Below are positions 6,246 to 11,489 of a stretch of DNA of 11,489 nt, piece after piece; the stretch's first letter is position 1; each line of letters opens with the position of its first letter. Below the pieces are notes generated by a model, which saw nothing but the letters and a program-made list of their open reading frames with translations, was not told the DNA's origin and made no database searches. This DNA is from Schaalia odontolytica. GTDB lineage: Bacteria > Actinomycetota > Actinomycetes > Actinomycetales > Actinomycetaceae. Where the stretch lies: the NCBI GenBank assembly GCA_958415245.1, contig CATYYP010000027.1, positions 1 through 11,489 on the forward strand, written 5' to 3'. Position numbers and translations under genes: made by a program.

Positions 6246-7927
6246 CAGTCCTCCTTCGGGGAGGCGGGCTTCAGGTCCTTGTCCGATCCGTAGGTCTGCG
6301 ACATGGGGTTGACGTAGCCTGGGGGCAGCGCATCGTCCTCGTCGTCCTCGAACTTGAAAGCCGTGTACTTGCGTCGACGCCCCTTCTTGTCGTCCTTGCC
6401 GCCACCGGCGCCCGCGCCGGCTCCGGCGCCCATGAAGCCGCCCATGCCGGGCCGACCGGCTGCGCCGGCACCGCCAGCGGTGCCGCTGCCCGTCTTTCCG
6501 GCAGCGCCAGCTGCTCCGCCCGCGCCGTTCGTGCCCGTCAAGCCGGTCGTCCCGCCCGACGCGCTTGCGCCAGCAGGCGGTGTGTAGGAGCCAAAGCCCT
6601 TGCCGGAGTATGAACCCGCGCGCAGGGCCGATGCGCCGCTGCCGCTCAGGCCGCCGCCACCGACACCGCCGCGTCCACCGGCACCGATACCCCCGATACC
6701 GGAGCGGCCTGAAGAGCCCAAGCCGCCCATGCCGCTGCGGCCCAGGGAACCTGAAGCGCCGCCGAAGGCCCCTGCTCCCCCGCTACCGAGGCGTGAGGCG
6801 CCTCGCGCGCCGAGTGCCGCCGCGCCTAGCGCGCCCGCACCCAGGACGCCTGCACCTGCGCCAGCGAGTCCAGCGTGGCTGAGATGTCCGGACGAGTTGA
6901 AGCGCGTCGACGGCCCGCCGTTGATGCGCCACAGGGGGTGGTCGCGGTCGGTCGGAGGAGCGGGAGTGTAGCCGTCGACGGCTCCGTTGGCGTAGCGTTG
7001 GCCGCCGATGCGGGTGTGCATCAGGTCGATGCCCATGAGGTCCTGTGGGTCCGTGATGGGTTTGCTGCGACTGCCCAGCTCGCCTTCCTTGGTGAATTTG
7101 TCGGCGATGCGCTGGGACTGCATCTTGCGCAGTCGCTCCGCGTCCGCGCCTTCCGCGCTGGGGTCGTCGAAGCCGCCCGGGTAAAGGCCGGAATTAGCAC
7201 CGCGCAGGTCCGAACGCCCGTAGCCGCTGCCTCGATCCCCCGGGTACACGCCGGGATCATCCGGGGATACCGACTTGTTACCGTTCTCGAGTTCCTTGGC
7301 AACCCAGGGAGCGGAAACGGAGGGATAGTCTGTGATTCCGCGAGTCTTGTCCTTCCGGGACTTCGTTTGCTTTGAGCGCACATCGCGGGCGTGGTTCGCC
7401 AACTCGCGCATGGAGTCGTTCAGGCGCCGAAGGATGTCCGCCGAGTTGGCCTCGCGCTGCGCGTTGGCCTGAGCGGCGACGGCATCGTAGACGGCCGCGC
7501 CGGTGGAGGCTACGGCGTTGATGCCGACCCCGAAAATACCCAAGCTCTGCGCAACGGGGATCGTCACCTCGGCCATGTCACGCAAGGCGTCGAGCCTGGA
7601 GTCGACCAGCACGGGGGATAGCATCTCTGCCTCTTCGCGGGCATGCTGCATGACCCGACGCATCTCCACCTCGACCTGAGCGGTCGCGAGGTAGGAACTA
7701 CGCCAGTCCTGCAAGCGTTGCTCAGCGTCCGCGAGCCACTTGTCGATGGCGGTGCCCGTCTGGCCTTGGAAACCCTGGTATACGCGGTAGTGTCGCAAGC
7801 GTCGCTCGGCCTCGTTAATGGCATCCATCGTGGTGCGGTGTTTGAGATCGAGATTCGCGAGAGACTCGTTTGCCTTTGCGTCCTCCACGAATTGCATGAG
7901 GCGCTCGTACATCGGACTCTTAACCAC
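6245..7927 (-). CDS. Large helical plus Gly-rich WXG100/PPE-like protein, probable type VII substrate
   Basis: Predicted 560 residues from GTG 7927, with GAAGGA 7 bases upstream on the minus strand. Residues 5-190 are almost wholly helical with heptad-like charge patterns. A turn at YQGFQGQTGTA (50-60), with F-Q-G in the place of W-x-G, separates two long helices, as in WXG100, LXG and PPE proteins. A mildly hydrophobic patch follows (122-150). Residues 195-345 are polar with Asp/Pro/Tyr/Gly repeats (DDPGVYPGDRG, GLYPGGFDDP). Residues 352-510 are a Gly/Ala/Ser low-complexity tract whose start is hydrophobic and glycine-zipper-like. The end is basic (KKGRRRK, 514-520), then acidic (EDDEDD, 527-532), then LPPGYVNP. 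Gly-rich tails closing on basic-acidic-Pro elements are known in actinobacterial ESX-locus proteins. I see no canonical YxxxD/E signal. It is the middle gene of the operon; secretion and any effector role are inference. Confidence 0.75.
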   Translation of the reverse strand: MVKSPMYERLMQFVEDAKANESLANLDLKHRTTMDAINEAERRLRHYRVYQGFQGQTGTAIDKWLADAEQRLQDWRSSYLATAQVEVEMRRVMQHAREEAEMLSPVLVDSRLDALRDMAEVTIPVAQSLGIFGVGINAVASTGAAVYDAVAAQANAQREANSADILRRLNDSMRELANHARDVRSKQTKSRKDKTRGITDYPSVSAPWVAKELENGNKSVSPDDPGVYPGDRGSGYGRSDLRGANSGLYPGGFDDPSAEGADAERLRKMQSQRIADKFTKEGELGSRSKPITDPQDLMGIDLMHTRIGGQRYANGAVDGYTPAPPTDRDHPLWRINGGPSTRFNSSGHLSHAGLAGAGAGVLGAGALGAAALGARGASRLGSGGAGAFGGASGSLGRSGMGGLGSSGRSGIGGIGAGGRGGVGGGGLSGSGASALRAGSYSGKGFGSYTPPAGASASGGTTGLTGTNGAGGAAGAAGKTGSGTAGGAGAAGRPGMGGFMGAGAGAGAGGGKDDKKGRRRKYTAFKFEDDEDDALPPGYVNPMSQTYGSDKDLKPASPKED

Positions 7928-7947
7928 TGCAGTATCCTTCCCTATCC

Positions 7948-8433
7948 TCAGAAGTCGGAACTGCCGCCGACAACAGGATTGTTACTATCCTGTGAACCTG
8001 TCGAGTACGTTGATGACGAAGGCGTCGTGGAAGCGGTATTGAGCGTTCCCGCAGCCTGATGGACCGGAACACCGAGCGAGGAGACGAGAGAAGCGAGGAA
8101 AGGAATGGAAGCCATGTTGGCTTCTTCGCCCTTAAATTTGCGCATGACCTCGTCTTCTGTCTTCTTGAAGTCGTCCTCGCTTTCGACAACCTTCCTGTCG
8201 AAATCACGGAGCTTATCGCCCTCGGATGCGAAACCCTCCCGAGCGGTGTTGTAGGCATCCTGCAGTGCCTGCCGAGCGGCCTCAACGCCAGACTCACTGC
8301 CCCATACGTCGGCGACCTGAGCGTCCGCAAACTCCCGAGCGGCCTGAGCAGCCGTGTCGAAAGACTCCGCTCCAAGGGCTCCATCCTGGCGCGTCTGATC
8401 ATGATTCTGGGAGCTGAAGCTCACGTCGCTCAC
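7948..8433 (-). CDS. Small helical WXG100/EspC-like protein, probable type VII partner
   Basis: Predicted 161 residues. I chose GTG 8433, since GGAGG lies 5 bases upstream on the minus strand; the open frame continues to 8646 but that part crosses the promoter region and has no binding site. Residues 20-105 are strongly helical and charged, with a break at ADVWGSESG (41-49) between two helices. This resembles the W-x-G turn of WXG100 proteins or the turn in EspC-like ESX-associated proteins. The C-terminal 50 residues (MASIPFLASL onward) are less charged and end in a Ser/Thr/Asn/Gly-rich tail. No signal peptide or membrane helix is seen. It is first in the operon, 20 bases before the Gly-rich protein. 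Type VII secreted proteins often pair as helical heterodimers, so the two probably bind each other (inference). I do not recognise a precise family. Confidence 0.72.
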   Translation of the reverse strand: MSDVSFSSQNHDQTRQDGALGAESFDTAAQAAREFADAQVADVWGSESGVEAARQALQDAYNTAREGFASEGDKLRDFDRKVVESEDDFKKTEDEVMRKFKGEEANMASIPFLASLVSSLGVPVHQAAGTLNTASTTPSSSTYSTGSQDSNNPVVGGSSDF

Positions 8434-8484
8434 GACAACCTCCGGGCGTAACAAGCGCAGGCGTGGCCTGCAGACGTCAATGAG

Positions 8485-8498
8485 ATGATGTTCATCAT
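8485..8498. promoter_or_regulatory. Palindrome over the -10 and predicted start site, possible operator
   Basis: ATGATG-TT-CATCAT is a perfect dyad with 6-base arms and a 2-base centre. It overlaps the predicted -10 and the transcription start of the operon, where a repressor would block initiation. The regulator is not in the window. The arms are short and could be chance. Confidence 0.35.
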
Positions 8499-8522
8499 AT
8501 GACCATCCGGCAAAGCGCGCAA
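8494..8522 (-). promoter_or_regulatory. Predicted sigma-70-type promoter of the type VII-like operon
   Basis: On the minus strand TTGCGC (8522-8517) and TATGAT (8499-8494) are separated by exactly 17 bases. The -10 differs from TATAAT at one place; the -35 keeps the TTG. Transcription would start near 8487, giving a leader of about 50 bases before GTG 8433. It is the only well-formed promoter I find upstream of this operon. Confidence 0.55.
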
Positions 8523-8607
8523 AAATGCGGAGTAAGTGTCGACCATGACGAGGAGAAAGTGCTCCGACGTTACGGCTTGCGCAAACGATGTTTGGTGGCG
8601 ATGAGTT

Positions 8608-8639
8608 GGGGGCCGCAGCGCAGCGCGCCGCGGCCCCCC
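8608..8639 (-). terminator. GC-rich hairpin after the DUF5324-like gene
   Basis: GGGGGCCGC (8608-8616) pairs perfectly with GCGGCCCCC (8630-8638), with a 13-base GC-rich loop. It lies about 30 bases past the stop of the minus-strand gene ending at 8668 and upstream of the next operon's promoter. There is no U-tract, which is common for actinobacterial terminators. A TTTTT run precedes the stem on the minus strand rather than following it. Confidence 0.6.
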
Positions 8640-8667
8640 GAAGCAAAAACCTCTCAGAAGGTTAAAT

Positions 8668-9270
8668 TCACTCGCCCGCCTCGAAGGTGGCCTTCTCAGC
8701 CTCGGTGTCCGGCACGAAAGAATCCGTGTCCAGATCCGCCCAGTACTCCTCGGCCCACGGATCCTCGATCGGCTGCGAACGCTTCCACAGGATGTAGCCC
8801 GCGCCGGCGACGGCACCCACCAGGGCCGTCAGGCCGAAGGCGCGGAGCGCGCGGCACTTGCGGCGCTTACGCGTGGGGGTGGTGAGGGCGACAGCCGACG
8901 CCTCGGAAGCGCGACGAGCGCGCTCCGACAGCGAACCGCGAGCCGACAGTGCGGCGCCCGCCTGGTTGACGGCGAGGGAAGCGCGCGGCAGGTAGTCGTC
9001 CACGAGGTGCTCGCGAGCGTTCTCGATCGCGGGGCCGGCCTGCGCGGCAGCAGCCTGCGCACGAGCGGCGGCGTTCTCGATCGCGGGGGTCGCGTGCTCG
9101 ATCGCGGAATTCAGCGCGGCCTGGGCGCGAGGCGCGGCCCAGTCGACGCCCTGGCCAGCCAGATCGGCAGCCCGCACGGCAACCTTGCCGGCGTAAATGG
9201 CAGCGGCGTCGCGAAGCTGCTGAGACGATGCGCGCAGCTTCTCTGCATCGAAAGTCGGCGAAGTAACCAT
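8668..9270 (-). CDS. DUF5324-like single-pass membrane protein
   Basis: Predicted 200 residues. ATG 9270 has GGAG 5 bases upstream on the minus strand and begins [12 protein letters not shown]; the open frame further upstream runs into the divergent gene. Residues 8-128 are an Ala/Arg/Gln-rich amphipathic helix, probably a coiled coil or membrane-surface helix, with an internal repeat (TPAIENA at 61-67 and GPAIENA at 79-85). A basic cluster (RKRRKCR, 134-140) precedes one transmembrane helix (about 142-162), then [11 protein letters not shown] and an acidic tail. This plan (long helix, basic patch, one late helix, Trp/Pro motif) matches the DUF5324 proteins encoded beside cyclophilin and rhomboid genes in Streptomyces, as I recall them, and the same neighbours are present here. 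Molecular role unknown; it is divergent from the isomerase gene. Confidence 0.75.
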   Translation of the reverse strand: MVTSPTFDAEKLRASSQQLRDAAAIYAGKVAVRAADLAGQGVDWAAPRAQAALNSAIEHATPAIENAAARAQAAAAQAGPAIENAREHLVDDYLPRASLAVNQAGAALSARGSLSERARRASEASAVALTTPTRKRRKCRALRAFGLTALVGAVAGAGYILWKRSQPIEDPWAEEYWADLDTDSFVPDTEAEKATFEAGE

Positions 9271-9421
9271 GATGTCTCCGATTCTGTCCACAATAAACAG
9301 GGGCGCGGACGCGCCACTCACTCCTATTGTGCAACAACGGGCTGTGATCTGCAGCCCACCGGCTCGCGTGAGGTGCGTGACGGACAGGAAACACCCAGGA
9401 AAAGATGCGACCATTACAGTC

Positions 9422-9943
9422 ATGAAAGCTATTCTTCACACCTCCGCCGGCGACATCACCGTCGAACTGTTCCCCAACCACGCCCCCAACACGGTCAACA
9501 ACTTCGTGACCCTGGCCAAGGGCGAGCGCGAATGGGTCGACCCCGTGACCGGCCAGAAGACCTCCCGTCCCCTCTACGACGGCACCATCTTCCACCGCGT
9601 CATCCCCGGCTTCATGATCCAGGGCGGCGATCCCCTCGGCACCGGCACCGGCGGCCCCGGCTACCAGTTCAACGACGAGATCCACCCCGAGCTGAACTTC
9701 AACGATCCTTACCTGCTCGCCATGGCCAACGCCGGCAAGCGCATGGGCAAGGGCACCAACGGCTCCCAGTTCTTCATCACCGTGGCCCCCACCCCGTGGC
9801 TGCTCGGCAACCACACCATCTTCGGTAAGGTCACCGACGAGGAGTCCAAGCGCGTCGTCGACGCCATCGCCACCACCCCCACGGGCGCACAGGACCGCCC
9901 CGTGACGGAGCAGGTCATCAACTCCATCGAGATCGTCGACTGA
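9422..9943 (+). CDS. Cyclophilin-type peptidyl-prolyl cis-trans isomerase
   Basis: Predicted 173 residues, a normal length for a single-domain bacterial cyclophilin. It catalyses cis-trans isomerisation of X-Pro bonds. Catalytic and binding residues are all visible: FHR (Arg59), FMIQGGD (Phe64, Gln67), GSQFFIT (Gln116, Phe118), the tryptophan of the drug pocket (Trp126) and His131. The insert [18 protein letters not shown] (37-54) is typical of actinobacterial cytosolic cyclophilins. There is no signal peptide. ATG 9422 matches the family start, but no Shine-Dalgarno lies directly in front of it (AGGA at 9397-9400 is too far). Initiation may therefore be leaderless or from the in-frame GTG at 9377 preceded by GAGG, which would add 15 non-homologous residues. 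Codon use is strongly GC-biased, as in a well-expressed housekeeping gene. Confidence 0.95.
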   Translation: MKAILHTSAGDITVELFPNHAPNTVNNFVTLAKGEREWVDPVTGQKTSRPLYDGTIFHRVIPGFMIQGGDPLGTGTGGPGYQFNDEIHPELNFNDPYLLAMANAGKRMGKGTNGSQFFITVAPTPWLLGNHTIFGKVTDEESKRVVDAIATTPTGAQDRPVTEQVINSIEIVD

Positions 9944-9961
9944 CCCTCTCCCCTCATCATC

Positions 9962-10025
9962 GACGAGGCCGGGGCCGCCCCCGCTGCTGCGTGCAGTGAC
10001 CGGGATGGTACGCCCCGGCCTCGTC
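9962..10025. repeat. Perfect 14-bp inverted repeat with 36-base loop, between isomerase and rhomboid genes
   Basis: GACGAGGCCGGGGC (9962-9975) and GCCCCGGCCTCGTC (10012-10025) are exact reverse complements. The pair fills most of the 109-base gap and starts 18 bases after the isomerase stop. It may act as a terminator or attenuator that reduces read-through, or protect the upstream mRNA 3' end. There is no U-tract on either side. Confidence 0.6.
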
Positions 10026-10052
10026 CCTTACCCGCCTGCCGAAAGGGAAGCT

Positions 10053-10931
10053 ATGAGCATTCCGAGCTACGGCCAGCGCTCTGACCCGCGCGCCGCCCCC
10101 GACTGCCCGCGCCACCCGGGTGTGCGCAGCGTCGACTACTGCAAGCGCTGCAACCGGCCCATGTGCGTGGACTGCGCGATCCCCACCGAGGTCCGCTCGA
10201 TCTGCGTGGACTGCACGTCCTCGAAGAAGCGGTGGATGGGCTCCGCCTCGCGCGCGGCCGCCGCCGGCACGCCGGTCGTCACCTACGCGATGATGGCGAT
10301 CTGCGTCCTCATGTACGCGGTGACCTTCCTCGTGCCGTCGACGAAGCTCAGCCTGGCGCTCGTGCCCGCGTGGCTGATGGCGCACCCGTGGACGGTCATC
10401 ACCGGCGCGTTCCTGCACGGGGGCATCATGCATATCCTGTTCAACATGCTCTCCCTGTACTGGGTGGGGCGTGCGATCGAACCGGTCCTGGGCCGGTGGC
10501 GCTTCCTCACGCTTTACCTGGTGAGTGCGCTGGGCGGCTCGGCCTTCATTCTTGCCTGGTGTCTCATCCAGCCCTCGGAGATCTTCGTGAGCACCGTGGG
10601 CGCGTCGGGCGCAGTCTTCGGCCTGTTCGGCGCCGTGTTCGTCCTCCAGCGCCTGGGCGGCTCAGATACGACCGCGATCCTGACGCTGCTCGGCATCAAC
10701 CTCGTCTACGGCTTCATGGTCAGTGGTATCTCCTGGCAGGGGCACATCGGCGGGGCGATCGCCGGCGTGGGTGCCACGTGGGTCCTGGTGCGCATGGCCC
10801 GCCCGCGTCCGGGCGTTACGCAGGTGTATCAGAACCGGCGCGAAGCGGTCGTCGCACTCGGAATGATCGCCGGCATGCTCGTGCTCAACGCCCTCGCGTT
10901 CCGCGTCCTGTACGAGGTCTACGGCGCGTGA
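10053..10931 (+). CDS. Rhomboid-family intramembrane serine protease with N-terminal zinc-binding domain
   Basis: Predicted 292 residues from ATG 10053, preceded by AAGGGAAG; an in-frame start at 9996 lies inside the hairpin loop and lacks a binding site. Residues 18-54 hold four metal-ligand pairs: Cys18/His21, Cys30/Cys33, Cys38/Cys41 and Cys51/Cys54. This is a B-box-like zinc module, common in actinobacterial rhomboids. About six or seven membrane helices follow from residue 74 on. Rhomboid hallmarks are GAFLHGGIMHILFN (His127 and Asn131, the HxxxN of the second core helix), catalytic Ser185 in GASGAVFG and catalytic His231 in GHIGGAIAG. The enzyme cleaves membrane-spanning substrates within the bilayer; its substrate here is unknown. 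It follows the isomerase on the same strand, an arrangement also seen in other actinobacteria. Confidence 0.93.
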   Translation: MSIPSYGQRSDPRAAPDCPRHPGVRSVDYCKRCNRPMCVDCAIPTEVRSICVDCTSSKKRWMGSASRAAAAGTPVVTYAMMAICVLMYAVTFLVPSTKLSLALVPAWLMAHPWTVITGAFLHGGIMHILFNMLSLYWVGRAIEPVLGRWRFLTLYLVSALGGSAFILAWCLIQPSEIFVSTVGASGAVFGLFGAVFVLQRLGGSDTTAILTLLGINLVYGFMVSGISWQGHIGGAIAGVGATWVLVRMARPRPGVTQVYQNRREAVVALGMIAGMLVLNALAFRVLYEVYGA

Positions 10932-10956
10932 GTGGTCCACGGTCGACAGGCGCATG

Positions 10957-10978
10957 GCATCTAAGGATGACCTAATAT
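10957..10978 (+). promoter_or_regulatory. Possible DtxR/IdeR-like box overlapping a -10 element
   Basis: TAAGGATGACCTAA (10962-10975) agrees at 11 of 14 places with the last 14 bases of the IdeR consensus as I remember it (TTAGGTTAGGCTAACCTAA), and 12 of 19 over the full 19 bases (10957-10975). TAATAT (10973-10978) overlaps it and would serve as -10; I find no good -35. Iron control would fit a metal-related DUF364 gene, but the match is partial. Confidence 0.3.
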
Positions 10979-10979
10979 A

Positions 10980-11012
10980 GGAAGGGTCCGGCAAATAGTG
11001 CCGGGCCCTTCC
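10980..11012 (+). terminator. 14-bp hairpin in front of the DUF4213/DUF364 gene
   Basis: GGAAGGGTCCGGCA (10980-10993) pairs with TGCCGGGCCCTTCC (10999-11012) through one T-G wobble, with the loop AATAG. It lies 48 bases after the rhomboid stop and 22 bases before the next start, so it can end the rhomboid transcript. If transcription starts just after TAATAT (10973-10978), it would sit at the extreme 5' end of the next mRNA instead, as a stabilising or attenuating leader hairpin. No U-tract follows. Confidence 0.7.
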
Positions 11013-11034
11013 TCATGCGCCCACAGGAGAGACC

Positions 11035-11489
11035 ATGACCAGCCCCTGGGACCTGTACGACCAGCTCATCGACGAGATTCCCGCCGACATCACCGTCACC
11101 CAGATCCTCACCGACGGCAAATGGCGCCGCGTCGCCTCCAGCGAAGATGGCGTCGGCATGGCCTTCGGCATGAATGTCCAGTCGCGCCCGCGCGCCACCG
11201 AGGACCCCTCCGACCTCGTCGGCCGTCCCCTGCGCGACGTCGCCGCCCTCGCCAAGTCCTGGAACTTCGAGGATGCCGGCATCGGCATGGCCGCCGTCAA
11301 CGCCTACCACTCCCACCCCGTCCGCGCCCTCGCCCACGGATTTACCCCCTGCAAGGAAAATAACTGGGCGCGCACCTTCCACCCCTACGCGCCCCTCGTC
11401 GCCGGCAAGCGTGTCGCCGTCATCGGACACTTCCCCTTCGCGGCCGCCGCTATGCCCGACGCCGCGCAGCTCACCATCCTCGAACGCAA
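11035..11489 (+). CDS. DUF4213/DUF364 protein, N-terminal part (cut by window end)
   Basis: ATG 11035 has AGGAG (11025-11029) 5 bases upstream. The frame stays open to the window edge, giving 151 visible residues of a family usually about 240-270 long. Residues 4-95 match the N-terminal DUF4213 layout: WDLYDQLIDEIP, DGVGMA, the LVGRPLRDVAALAKSWN segment (61-77) and GIGMAAVNAY (82-91). From LVAGKRVAVIGHFPF (121-135) the Rossmann-like DUF364 domain begins. The family is annotated as putative heavy-metal chelation or handling and, as I recall, often lies next to metal or iron ABC transporters; its true reaction is not established. The possible DtxR-like box upstream agrees with metal control. 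Downstream genes outside the window would show whether a transporter follows. Confidence 0.85.
   Translation, partial: MTSPWDLYDQLIDEIPADITVTQILTDGKWRRVASSEDGVGMAFGMNVQSRPRATEDPSDLVGRPLRDVAALAKSWNFEDAGIGMAAVNAYHSHPVRALAHGFTPCKENNWARTFHPYAPLVAGKRVAVIGHFPFAAAAMPDAAQLTILER

Noticed and set aside
6379..6900. DNA tandem repeat or CRISPR-like array in the Gly-rich coding region
   Set aside because: The repetition is codon-level low complexity (Gly, Ala, Ser), without constant repeat units or spacers.
6354..6971. Plus-strand open frames rich in Pro, Ala and Arg opposite the Gly-rich gene
   Set aside because: They are the antisense reading of Gly/Ala-rich codons, with no ribosome binding sites; the minus-strand gene explains the sequence.
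8434..8646. N-terminal extension of the helical type VII-like protein up to 8646
   Set aside because: The extension lacks a ribosome binding site, would cross the promoter and palindrome, and has Arg/Cys-rich composition unlike the rest of the protein.
9302..9315. GGCGCG-GA-CGCGCC palindrome in the divergent DUF5324/isomerase spacer
   Set aside because: Six-base GC-only arms are easily expected by chance in DNA this GC-rich and no promoter boxes could be placed around it.

Overview
The window is GC-rich, gene-dense DNA from an actinobacterium. The evidence is the GTG starts, purine-rich ribosome binding sites, hairpin terminators with little or no U-tract, and the protein families: a subtilisin of the mycosin type, a Gly-rich WXG100/PPE-like protein, a DUF5324-like membrane protein beside a cyclophilin, and a rhomboid with an N-terminal zinc domain. 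Actinomycetaceae (Actinomyces/Schaalia-like) is my best guess, from protein flavour only.

Layout. (1) 3-692, plus: 3' part of a Cof-type HAD phosphatase, cut by the window edge. (2) 723-4950, plus: eight consecutive small membrane-protein genes, mostly with Pro/Gln/Tyr-rich N-termini. Seven carry the same three-helix core, which I can define as N-x2-G-x3-G at the end of helix 2 and, almost always exactly 30 residues later, N-x2-P at the start of helix 3. One gene (1195-2007) carries the core twice. One neighbouring pair overlaps by 8 bases. The array ends at a bidirectional terminator (4963-5010). (3) 8433-5016, minus: a three-gene operon, a small helical protein with a W-G turn, then a 560-residue helical plus Gly-rich protein, then a secreted mycosin-like protease. 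This looks like a type VII (ESX/WXG100) secretion-associated set without any visible core machinery. A good promoter (8494-8522) with a palindrome over its -10 drives it. (4) 8668-11489: housekeeping-like genes. A DUF5324-like membrane protein (minus) lies divergent from a peptidyl-prolyl isomerase. Then come a zinc-domain rhomboid protease and the start of a DUF4213/DUF364 gene, whose leader carries a DtxR/IdeR-like sequence and a long hairpin.

The best candidate for something undescribed is segment 2, a tandem, diversifying family of Pro-rich three-helix membrane proteins, lying convergent to segment 3, a minimal type VII-like protease/substrate cassette. The two units are separated by only a shared terminator. 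A functional link between them, for example membrane immunity-like or surface-adaptor paralogues, is speculation. Segments 2 and 3 look less GC-biased than the flanks, so they may be an accessory insertion.

I saw no rRNA, tRNA, CRISPR array, insertion sequence or transposase. No gene-free stretch exceeds 300 bases; the longest is 8434-8667.
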